Part shown: piece by piece, positions 21,401 to 30,105 of the stretch
Position numbering within the stretch: the first letter of the stretch is position 1
Layout: each line of letters opens with the position of its first letter
Source: Aptenodytes patagonicus
Lineage: Eukaryota; Chordata; Aves; Sphenisciformes; Spheniscidae
Length of the DNA: 64,000 nt
Direction of reading: 5' to 3'
Assembly: GCF_965638725.1 (NCBI RefSeq)
Contig: NC_134951.1
Coordinates: 28,031,746-28,095,745 of the forward strand
Program-made: the position numbers and the translations under genes
Notes under the pieces: model-generated
What the model saw: only the letters and a program-made list of their open reading frames with translations
What the model was told of the DNA's origin: nothing
The model's database searches: none

Positions 21401-24400
21401 TTGGCTGACTGATGACTATCAGAATGGAAGATGTATACCTGTTAGCACTAGTAAGAGATTTTTAAGCCTTTGTATCTCGCATTCTCCAAGACACTAAGAG
21501 TTCACATACTGAAGAGCTCATAAGTTGCCAGAGACTGTTTTGTACCTTGTAGCAGTAATCTGCACAACTTTTGTTTATACTGGAACATTAATTCAATGGT
21601 TGCAAATACAGGCAATATAGCAAATTTATGACTTCTCAATAATTAAAACATAGAATTAAGTGAGATTCATGAAACGAGATGTGTGTTAAATGAATACAGA
21701 AACTGGTGCCCAGTGAGGTGTGTGTACTTTTTATCATGTTAGTATTCCGAAATGTGAAACTTAAGTTTCATCAGATTTTATAGGGAAAACAGTCTTGTTG
21801 GATTTGTGGGAGTGCATCGACACAGTTTTTTAAGAAGCATGTTTTTTCGCTAAAAATCAGAATTCTATTAAATTGCAGTCTCTACCATGGTATTTACAGC
21901 TAGTTACTGTTTAATGTACCTTTGTGCTGCTCAGCTATTTTCTCCATTTGATCTCAAAGCACTTATACTGAGTGAAATGATCAAGTCTTAAGTGTATGTG
22001 GTGTATGTGTACATACCACTGTATGTGGTATATACAGTTCAAGCCATAGGCTCTGTAAAGCAGCAGTAGTTGAAAATAAATGACTTGTAATTCCTGATGG
22101 TATAAGATTAGTAAATAAGATTATACCCAACAGAAACAACAGAGAAAACTTAGGGAGGCAGAAAGTTATTATAAAGAATTATATAGGGCTATTATTATAT
22201 AGGCAGAAAGTTATTATAAAGAATTATACAGTGCTTTCTCGCTGAAATTTTAAAGCTAGGAAAATTATCATATGATCTTTTAGTGCTTTGATGAGGATTC
22301 TGTCATTATCTTGTATGACATTAGAAAACATCTTTCAACACAACAATGCTGTGTGATACCATTTTCAATCACTGGACCTGTACCACAAAATATAGAGAGA
22401 TATCATATCAATTCATAGTGCATAGTTTATTCTTAGGACCTCCTATCCAATACTGAACCTGACCTGAGCTTATTTAGCTTGTCATGCAAAAGCAGTATGC
22501 TTTGAGGTAATGTTACACACTAGGTCAGTTTGAAGAATCATAGAATCGTAGAATCATTAAGGTTGGAAGAGACCTCTAAGATCATCGAGTCCAACCGTCG
22601 ACCCAACACCACCACGCCCACTAAACCATGTCCCTAAGTGCCTCATCTACACGTCTTTTAAATACCTCCAGGGATGGGGACTCAACCACTTCCCTGGGCA
22701 GCCTCTTCCAATCTTTAACCACTCTTTCAGTAAAGACGTTTTTCCTCACATCCTCACATCCTAAACCTCCCCTGGCACAACTTGAGGCCATTTCCTCTCA
22801 TCCTATCGCTAGTTCCTGGGAGAAGAGACCAACACCCACCTCGCTACAACCTCCTTTCAGGTAGTCTTAGAGCGCGATGAGGTCTCCCCTCAGCCTCCTC
22901 TTCTCCAGACTGCTTTGCAGGCACTGTGGATGTACAATGTATATGTGGAATTTTTGGTATAACACCTTACAGTTGCGGATATTTGTAGTCTAAAACTATG
23001 TTTTATCCTGTCATCTTACCATAATGCACTTTCAGCTCTTGATTTTTGTTCTTTCGTTACGTGACTTTTTTCTAATGTATAGTGACTTTTTTAATTAAAG
23101 ATAATTTTTTTGTTCCCTGGCATCTGGCTACAATGGGAAAAAGTAGGATTTTTTATGGGAAGTCAGAACTTCAGTAATGGTCAAACCTGGAATTACAGAT
23201 AACCTGTTGATTTACAGGTTACCATCTAACAAGGATTTCTTTTCTCTTTGCAGTGTTGCCTATGGAAGTACTAATGTACATTTTCCGATGGGTGGTTTCG
23301 AGTGACTTGGACCTAAGATCATTAGAGCAATTATCTCTTGTTTGTCGAGGATTTTACATTTGTGCCAGGTATTGTAGATAAGTTATGTAGAGTGAAGTTT
23401 TTCTCTGCTCTAAGGAAGAAAAAAGAGCTTTTTTACACTCAAGCATATGTAAACAGTATGTAGAGGTGGATAATAAATCCATAGAGCAAAATTGCCTGTG
23501 TTGGAAAGGTGGCTTTTTTTTTTTTTTTTTTTTTTTTTTTAGTTTTAGGCTTCTAAATCGTACATGTAGGACTATGTCCTGCTTTTTCTTCTCATGTTAT
23601 GCTCCTCACAGTGCTAATCAGCTTTTGAATACACCACTAAATGGTATGTTAGGTAGATGACTTCGCTGTAATAAAAAATGTTGCTGAAAGTCTTACTTGC
23701 TCTACCTCGTTTGAAAGTCAGAGTTGCAAGGTCTCCAAAATAATGTCTGTTGTGTTGCCATCCTCATATGGCCACACAGAGAAGTGCCAGGCTGCTGCAA
23801 TGTTGTTGTTCTGTACTTGGCTGAAAATGGCATTGTGTTCTTGAATTTCACTGGGAGGAGGAAGTGGCTTTCAAACGCTCCAAGATTAAGTAAATTAGTC
23901 GATGATTTTAAATTATGAGCTGTTGTTGTTCACTAAAGTTTCTTTCAGTTGCATCCAAACTAAATAATGGAGCATGTTACTTCGATATATAAAAGCTAAA
24001 CAAGGTTTGCAGAAAAGTTTATGGGGTTTGCTTTTTTCTCATTTTTACTAGAGATCCTGAAATCTGGCATCAAGTCTGTTTGAAAATATGGGGCAGGAGC
24101 TGCAATAAACTTGTTCCATATGCTTCTTGGAGGGACATGTTTTTGGAAAGGCCTCGCACTCGATTTGATGGTAAGGTGTACTTTTGGAAACAGTTTTGGG
24201 TTTTTTACTGCATGTAACCGTGACAGAAGTGATCAGGTGGGTTTGATGTTTATGACATTGTTGTTAGACCTAATCTGAATTTGGGCTTTTGAATCTGTAG
24301 AATATCTGTAAAGAGAAGGGAAGAGTGCAAGGGATGAAAATAAAAACTTTCACGTATTTAAGTAACAAAAGTAAACTCAAAAGTTTTAGATTATTGGTTT

Positions 24401-27400
24401 TTTCATCTTAAATATTTTATGTACTTAGTTTTTGTTTGTATACTTATATCCTCCTTTCCTGTAGGTGTATATATCAGCAAGACAAAATACATACGTCAAG
24501 GAGAACAATCTCTTGATGGTTTCTATAGAGCGTGGCACCAAGTGGAATATTACAGGTAGAACTGTAGTACAATGAGTGAGTGAAATGTTTCTCTCTCTTA
24601 AGTTCTTTAAATCCAGCCCTTGATATCACAAACATTAATCATTCTGTAAAACTCAAGGGAACTACTACAGTGTGTAAAGCTATGTATATTTTTGGGGAAT
24701 AGGTCTTGAGAAATAGAATTTATTATGGTAATTAGAGATGGGCTTAGAAACACGTTTCATCCTCAGTTACACCATTTCATGTGGATAAAACTTAAACAGT
24801 AACAACAGTAATACTCGTCCACAGATTTCTTTCCCTGAATCAGTTCTGCTTTGCATTTCTGATATAATAACTGTTTTCGGCAAAGGGAAAACAAGTGATT
24901 ATGCGAGAATTGTCTCTTAACTTATTTGTAACCAATTGTAAATAATCAAGAGGCTGGGCTTCCTCAACTTGCTGTAAATACCTTGCCATTTGTTTCCTCA
25001 GACTGTTTTTCTGCTGTTCTTCATCTTGCTGTTCCCAGCATTTATTGTTCCATTCTGCGGTCCCTTCCAAGGCTGGAAACTGTTACTAGAAATCAATGAA
25101 TCTCATGGCTATTTCTATAGTCTCACAAACATCAGCACAGTATCTGAGTACTGTAAAAATTGATCAGATCCCAGAACCTGAAAAAGTTCATATGTCATTG
25201 TCCATTCTGTACTGATACTGTAATTAAGATTTTGTTGCGTTTGTCTCAATCGATGCTAGGAATGGAGAAGCCTACTTGAGGTCAGTTTTGATTCCAGAGT
25301 AGCCTTCTTGCTTTGATTAAAGGTGACAAAACTCCTGAACTTCTGCCCTTTTTCATAACTCTTCATAACTTGATCTTCAAAATTCTCTTTTGATTTCTGA
25401 TCTCTTTTTTCTGTGTTTTCAAATCCTATTACTTACTAAGTTCTGTATCCTTCTGGGAAACATCCTGTGATTTAAAAAAACCCACAACAGAAAAAGGATA
25501 TGTTTTCTAGGTTTGTATTCTGTAATTATATTTTTGCAGGTATTTGAGATTCTTTCCAGATGGTCAAGTTATGATGCTAACAACTCCCGAAGATCCTCAA
25601 TCTATAGTTCCTCGCTTACGGACTAAAAATACAAGGTTACTGAAATAAAATATTTGGCTCTACAGTTTTCATCTTGCTTTTACATGGCAATTTCTATTTA
25701 CTTTCGTGTTGGATTCTATATCCTGGCTTAGCAAAGCGAGTAAAAATACAATTTTATTTATATTGTGTTATAGATGTTTATAGTTCTCTTCTGAGAACTA
25801 CAAAAAATTTTGGTCTTTATGCGAAGATGTCTTTCATTTTAAGGTCCTGATATTGTAATTAGATTTCCTTTGCAGGTAATGTGATTTTTAAACTTTTAAA
25901 GGAAGTAGATGAAAGAATACATGCTATTAGCTTGGTGGTTTTAGAATCCTTTTAAAGATACTATTTTGTTACTGACTGCCTTCTCACACTTCCTTCACTG
26001 TTTGAAGGAAAGTGAAGATTTTAGTGGGATATGACTAAATTATTGCTTGATTTCTTTTTGATGCTTGCACAAACTTGTTAAAAACACAGAAAATCGTTTG
26101 CAACTTCAGAACAGGTTTGAGCTATTCACCAGAAGTCTGAAAGTATTTAGCAGTAGGCTAGGTAGAACTGACTAACTGATCTTTACTGTCCTATCTGGGA
26201 AAATTAAAAGCAACCTTCCAAAATGTTTTCATCATTTCATATCATTAATGAGCCTGGTACTTTACTAAATAGAAATAAAAAATAGTTTCCTTGATGATGA
26301 TATGCAGCCAGTCTTCTTTTCATTGCTGATATTTGTATTATAAGTACATCACTCTTTTGAGACAGAGAATATTTTTATGTCCTTGACACTCTCCTCTTAA
26401 CCTTCCAGAACGGACGCAATCTTGCTTGGCCATTATCGCCTTTCCCAGGAAACAGACAATCAAACCAAAGTATTTGCTGTAATAATGAAGAAAAAGGAAG
26501 AGGTAGGTAGCAAAATAGAATAGAGGAAAAATAGTTTAAGGAGGGGCTTTTTAGTAAGTTTTTTCTCAGACTGAATATTTTAAGTCACCTGAAGATTTGC
26601 AATACACCAGAGGATTAAAAAATGAATTTCATTTTTTAAATGGTTTAAAAATAAAATATAAATAAGCATGGTGATTTATCTTATTTTTTCCCCAAATCTG
26701 TAATAATCTTTTTATTAAGAGAGATAAATACCTGGTTCACATTTGAGCAAGGGTTCTCCCCCTTAGGCTTAATTGCCATTTGTGGTGCTATTAGGTAGTT
26801 TGATAACAAACATTGTTAACAAACAGGAGGGAAGGATGAAGAGGTCATTTTCTGAGATGAGTTTTGACTGTGTGCAGTTATGTTCCACAGCATTAAATAA
26901 AACTAAATAAGCAGTATTCATTAATTGAACTGTGAATGATTTGGTCAACTTATTTACATCACAAAATTTTCTGATTAGCAAAGTGTCTGATTAACAAAGA
27001 GAAACCTGTGACGTATTAGAAGTGTTACATTACTTTACAGTGAGTTTGCATAGTTTGGGTGGTGTTCTCCACGCTTTTCTTACTTTCTGTGGAAACTTCT
27101 TCCATAACTAACATCTAAATTGATGTATTTTCAAGGAATACCAGTGCTTGCTTTTAAGTGTGAAGAGTTTAACAATCTGTCCTCACAGTTACTTAGGCTT
27201 CAGGATAACTAGTTGCACAATGTGTTCTTTGTAGGTCGTGAAACTTCTTTTCTTTTTGTGCAGAAACCAATTGACTACCACAAATACAGGTATTTCCGCC
27301 GTGTTCCTGCACAAGAAACAGATCACAGTTTTCATGTAGGACTACAGTTGTGCTCCAGTGGGCGCCAGAGGTTCAACAAACTTGTTTGGATACATCATTC

Positions 27401-28833
27401 TTGTCACATAACTTACAAGTAAGTGCATGGGGAATAAGATCAAAGAAGGATACTTAACCATCGAAACACAGGTGACATTAATATGTCCAGTACTAAGTAC
27501 AGAAGATGTAAAGACCGTGAGACTTAACGAGGCTTTAACAAAATGTCCTGAAAACAGTAACTGGTCCCAATTTGATATATCGTAATGAACTTTTACTTTA
27601 AGAAATCCCAAGATTTTAGTAACTTTTTGTAATGGTATGGGAAGTTTCCTAAGTAGTAGAACTGCAGTATTTTAGCCATTTAAAGGATTTATGCACAGTG
27701 TTTGAATGATTTCAGAACTGAATCAGGATGTGGAAAACATATAATCTTTAAGGTATATTTCTTTTCCTCTGTGGATCTGCAAGCTAGAAATGTCTGCACC
27801 CGTCATGTAAGAACTGTATAGCTTACAAACGATATAATCCAGCAGTGCAAAATATGGGCATGTGATCAGCTGTTCTGATCACTAACCAGGCAAGAGCCAT
27901 GGCTGCTGTTCTTGCACCTGAGAGACTAAATTACTGGCAAGTTGGCTGTCCAGATGTTTGGTGTTGGCATTTAGGGTGGATTCAGGCCTTGTCTTCCAGT
28001 TGTCTTAATCTCTGTATTCAGTGTTTTTATAGGGACATAGCTCAGCTATTGAGCTGTAAGTATATAAAATCTAGGAAGTAAAGTACTGGTGGTTGGGAGT
28101 ATAGGTAACTTCCATAAACAGAACAATTGCTTTTATAAAACTTAATATTTTCATACCTAATTTATGAAGAAGTGGCAATATCACAGGCATTCTTTTCAGC
28201 ATGAAGTTTGTGTACTGCTCAGGTTCTGCTGTACCTCTCAGTATGGTGGTGTCCTTTTGAAACTAGAATAAAGATGAGTATAAAACACAGCTAGGAGGGC
28301 ATATGCTTTTTGTCACTGATGTTCAGAAATACTTGGGTTTCTTCTTTTTAAAGTTTTGTGAACATACAAATTTTTGCTGTCACTCTGTATTCTGAATTCC
28401 GGGTTCTATGTGAAACAAATGAAAGGGGATTTTTTACTTCAGTATTAATATGGTGACTTGAGTGACATCCTGCGCTGTTTCAAGTGTTGGAGCTGATAAT
28501 AAGAATGGAAGGGGAAAGTGGCTTCTTGGATATTAAAATAGAAGTGTATTCTACGTAGTGTGATTCAGCCAACATTCAAATGCTTTCAGAACGAGGCAGT
28601 ACAAAAGACGCTTACATTCCCGCTGTAGTTTGGTGCACACACTGTACTGTGGAACATGATTGCATTATTGAGGGACTTAAACAGCAACTTGTGTCTAATT
28701 TAACTTTTACAATACTCTTTGCAGATCGACTGGTGAGACAGCTGTTACTACTTTCGACATTGACAAAATGTACACCCCTTTGTTCTTTGCACGAGTGAAG
28801 AGTTTTACTGCATTTTCAGAAAAGCCGCTCTAA
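6443..28833 (+). CDS. FBXO9: FBXO9, F-box only protein 9 (13 exons, complete, 435 aa)
   Basis: Substrate-recognition subunit of an SCF (SKP1-CUL1-F-box) ubiquitin ligase. The family is linked to CK2-primed turnover of TELO2 and TTI1 and to mTORC1 control. I joined 13 segments by hand: 6443-6445, 10555-10632, 11618-11776, 12218-12275, 16469-16568, 19807-19937, 23254-23368, 24052-24170, 24465-24555, 25540-25635, 26409-26502, 27264-27418, 28725-28833. All introns are GT-AG, all phases agree, and the sum is 1308 nt. The protein has an acidic N-terminus (2-27), a charged linker (28-80), a TPR-like segment (about 81-125), an F-box (about 178-225: [14 protein letters not shown], then LSLVCRGFY) and a C-terminal substrate region (225-435) rich in Trp/Tyr/Arg. 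Length and sequence fit the vertebrate family (human about 437-447 aa). No internal stop or frameshift is seen. CR1 insertions are all intronic. Confidence 0.96.
6446..10554 (+). other. FBXO9: FBXO9 intron 1
   Basis: About 4.1 kb. The first 400 bp stay CpG-rich; the rest is AT-rich. No repeat or exon is recognised in it. The open frame at minus 8158-8475 matches nothing I know. The acceptor is ctctctactag. Confidence 0.8.
10555..10632 (+). CDS. FBXO9: FBXO9 exon 2 (aa 2-27)
   Basis: 78 nt, phase 0 at both ends. It encodes the acidic N-terminus, rich in Glu and Asp with several Ser/Thr. Acceptor ctactag, donor gtatgt. Confidence 0.93.
11618..11776 (+). CDS. FBXO9: FBXO9 exon 3 (aa 28-80)
   Basis: 159 nt, phase 0 at both ends. 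It opens with [17 protein letters not shown], which is strongly conserved in the family, then runs into a variable Ser/Arg/Lys linker ending in AKEEK. Acceptor ttttttag, donor gtaaaa. Confidence 0.94.
12218..12275 (+). CDS. FBXO9: FBXO9 exon 4 (aa 81-100, start of TPR-like repeat)
   Basis: 58 nt encoding [19 protein letters not shown], helix A of the TPR-like motif, ending after the first base of a split Ala codon. Donor gtaata. The plus-strand frame runs on through the intron as far as 12412, but the conserved continuation [14 protein letters not shown] is supplied by exon 5. Confidence 0.95.
12276..16468 (+). other. FBXO9: FBXO9 intron 4 with a sense CR1
   Basis: About 4.2 kb. A 1.37-kb CR1 fragment begins 146 bp after the donor, and the remainder is AT-rich sequence without recognised features. 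The acceptor is attttcag. Confidence 0.85.
12421..13788 (+). mobile_element. CR1 LINE, 5'-truncated, reverse-transcriptase part with frameshifts
   Basis: About 1.37 kb of the CR1 ORF2 reverse transcriptase and 3' end, in FBXO9 sense orientation. It starts inside the RT fingers region (GNYRPVSLT-like), then shows the palm motif around [11 protein letters not shown] (12640-12675) and the catalytic FADD box (about 12909-12923). It ends with the ORF C-terminus and the tail attctatgattctat at 13774-13788. The reading frame is split among three overlapping frames (12463-12876, 12620-13147, 12997-13707), so it carries at least two indels and is not functional. 5' truncation and lack of a poly(A) tail are normal for CR1. 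Confidence 0.93.
16469..16568 (+). CDS. FBXO9: FBXO9 exon 5 (aa 100-133, rest of TPR-like repeat)
   Basis: 100 nt, phase 1 to phase 2. It encodes [20 protein letters not shown] and the conserved RSPDGDGVG, then K-R and a split Cys codon. Because 100 is not a multiple of 3, skipping it would shift the frame. Acceptor attttcag, donor gtaagt. Confidence 0.94.
16569..19806 (+). other. FBXO9: FBXO9 intron 5 with a sense CR1
   Basis: About 3.2 kb. It carries a CR1 fragment at 17665-18544 in the same orientation as the one in intron 4. The rest is AT-rich and featureless to me. The acceptor is ccttttctag. Confidence 0.85.
17665..18544 (+). mobile_element. CR1 LINE 3' portion, sense to FBXO9
   Basis: About 880 bp starting just after the catalytic FADD box ([13 protein letters not shown]-like) and running to the 3' end gattctgtgattctgtgat. 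A long frame (17679-18332) encodes the RT thumb and C-terminus but is broken near 18270 relative to the intron 4 copy. It matches that copy (about 12920-13788) along its whole length with scattered substitutions, so both are from one subfamily. Confidence 0.93.
19807..19937 (+). CDS. FBXO9: FBXO9 exon 6 (aa 133-177)
   Basis: 131 nt, phase 2 to phase 1. It begins with the rest of the split Cys codon, then [14 protein letters not shown], an acidic stretch ahead of the conserved FQQQLT, and ends with HIS before the F-box. Acceptor ttttctag, donor gtatga. Confidence 0.94.
22154..22230. repeat. Duplicated 28-bp AT-rich unit
   Basis: The unit aggcagaaagttattataaa followed by gaattata occurs twice, separated by about 15 bp of similar AT-rich sequence. 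It looks like a local replication-slippage duplication. Confidence 0.75.
22535..22911 (-). mobile_element. CR1 LINE 3' end, antisense to FBXO9
   Basis: The plus strand opens with gaatcatagaatcgtagaatc (inverted terminal repeat) and continues as the complement of the CR1 3' UTR and ORF2 C-terminus up to the GLFSLEKRR segment (ctcttctccag, near 22905). It is complementary to roughly 18165-18544 of the sense copy in intron 5. Confidence 0.92.
23254..23368 (+). CDS. FBXO9: FBXO9 exon 7 (aa 177-215, core of the F-box)
   Basis: 115 nt, phase 1 to phase 2. It encodes [20 protein letters not shown] and [13 protein letters not shown]: the LP motif, first helix and the Leu/Val/Cys positions that contact SKP1 in F-box proteins. 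Acceptor tttgcag, donor gtattg. Confidence 0.96.
23512..23541 (+). repeat. Poly(T) run in FBXO9 intron 7
   Basis: An uninterrupted run of about 27 T residues, 145 bp after the exon 7 donor. It is a simple mononucleotide tract and liable to length errors in assembly. Confidence 0.85.
24052..24170 (+). CDS. FBXO9: FBXO9 exon 8 (aa 215-255, end of F-box and linker)
   Basis: 119 nt. It begins with the rest of the Arg codon, then [15 protein letters not shown], the classic end of an F-box (D..LW.....W), followed by [15 protein letters not shown]. Acceptor ttttactag, donor gtaagg. Confidence 0.96.
24465..24555 (+). CDS. FBXO9: FBXO9 exon 9 (aa 255-285)
   Basis: 91 nt encoding [20 protein letters not shown] and then the Trp/Tyr-rich [10 protein letters not shown]. 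This is the start of the conserved C-terminal region thought to bind substrate. Acceptor ttcctgtag, donor gtagaa. Confidence 0.96.
25540..25635 (+). CDS. FBXO9: FBXO9 exon 10 (aa 285-317)
   Basis: 96 nt encoding [19 protein letters not shown] and the conserved [10 protein letters not shown]. Acceptor tttttgcag, donor gttact (a weaker donor, but the phase and the next exon fit). Confidence 0.95.
26409..26502 (+). CDS. FBXO9: FBXO9 exon 11 (aa 317-348)
   Basis: 94 nt encoding [20 protein letters not shown] then [12 protein letters not shown], a conserved beta-rich segment with a basic end. Acceptor ccttccag, donor gtaggt. Confidence 0.95.
27264..27418 (+). CDS. FBXO9: FBXO9 exon 12 (aa 349-400)
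   Basis: 155 nt encoding [19 protein letters not shown] and [20 protein letters not shown], ending HHSCHITYK. Highly conserved family C-terminal block. Acceptor tttttgtgcag, donor gtaagt. Confidence 0.96.
28725..28833 (+). CDS. FBXO9: FBXO9 exon 13, terminal coding exon (aa 400-435 and stop)
   Basis: 109 nt ending in TAA at 28831-28833. It encodes [20 protein letters not shown] and the conserved end [15 protein letters not shown]. Acceptor tactctttgcag. Confidence 0.96.
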
Positions 28834-30105
28834 GAAACAGTTTTTCCCTTCAGAACTCTTGCATGAATAAAAGGTTGTAGCTAATGAGCACTTAAGTTAT
28901 AAATGTGTATATATTTGGAACATTTTAAAATTCTGGGGAATTTTTTGAAGGCAGTATGTTCTATTTGATTACGAATGGCTGGGGTTTGGTTTTGAGATCA
29001 AGCTTATGAATATTAAACACCTTTACTTTGTGACAAGAATTTGATAACACAGTTTTGTTGTTTGTTTTGTGGTTTGTTTGGGTTTTTAAACAGATTTTAT
29101 AAATCAGTCTGCTTAAAATGTGAGTCTTCATCTGCCTGGACACTGGTTTGTCCAAAAGGAATTGTTATGGGAAAATCTCACTGTCCATGGGACAGTGGTC
29201 TCTGGTGAAGGCTTGAAATGTGAAGGGGAGAAAGTTGTCTTATATCTGTTAAACTGTGTGACTTAAAAGAACTTCAAATAAATGTTTTCTTTAAATTAAA
29301 CTTATTTTGTTTGCCTTTAAGATCTGGCATTTTGTCACCATCAACCTTAAGAAAAAACAACCAAGGGCAAGCAAGCATGAAGTATAAAATTTAACCGCAG
29401 AGGTACATCCCCACACAATGCAGTGATGTCAGTTGGTCATAAATGTAATTTGATCTTGATAGAAGTTCAGTGGAGCCTGCCTTCTCAACAGGATGGGCAT
29501 GAAGGGGAGAGGGATACGGTCAGGGAGTTGTTCTCTTGTACCGTAGGACGAGTTTGCAGGGTACGTGGCTCTGCTTGGGAAGTGTCACAGTGCAATGGTG
29601 AAATGCTGGTGTGTACTGCTTGTGCACTGGCTAGGTCTGAATGCACAGGTAAGCAGGGCTCACTTGGATGCGATTGTAATGTGTTATAACCCTTCATCTA
29701 ACCTTGCTACAGATGCTGTGAACCCTTTGAGCATTTGTTGTACTAAGATAAATTTTGAGGCTGCTGTAGATGTTCAGGTGCTGTGTACTGCTAATCATGA
29801 AGTGTACCTTGAGGTTTGGTGCAGGTACTGTACGCTGCTTCTCCTGCATATATCGCTTGGGCGTGTACTGCAGACACTGTAATGCCGCTTATTATATATG
29901 TATCTTGGATTCTGAAAGAAATGAAGCTTTTTAGTGTAGTTTTTTAAAGCCATTTTGCATAATTTACCTTTGAACATCTCGTTTCAAAATACTGACCTGG
30001 ACTTGAGGACTAAAATGTGAAAGCTGTGGAAAGAACTATACTTGTTCCATAATTTATAAAGTGTATCTTTGCAAGGAGCTACATGATTAAAAATACATCA
30101 ATAAA
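28834..30105 (+). other. FBXO9: FBXO9 3' UTR with alternative poly(A) signals
   Basis: The stop codon is followed by AT-rich sequence with canonical AATAAA hexamers at 28866-28871, 29277-29282 and 30100-30105. The first would give a very short UTR (about 50 nt). The second, followed within 25 nt by a T-rich stretch and a tttgtttgcc GU-rich element, looks best. The third allows a long UTR. Actual cleavage sites cannot be read from DNA. Confidence 0.6.
29277..29282 (+). terminator. FBXO9: Best candidate FBXO9 poly(A) signal
   Basis: AATAAA in the context aaataaatgttttc, followed by T-rich and TG-rich sequence (ttattttgtttgcc) at the distance expected of the downstream element. Confidence 0.6.

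Larger units (their letters stand above)
19938..23253 (+). other. FBXO9: FBXO9 intron 6 with an antisense CR1
   Basis: About 3.3 kb. It contains a CR1 tail at 22535-22911 opposite in orientation to the copies in introns 4 and 5, and a 28-bp tandem-like duplication at 22154-22230. The rest is AT-rich. The acceptor is tttctctttgcag. Confidence 0.85.
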
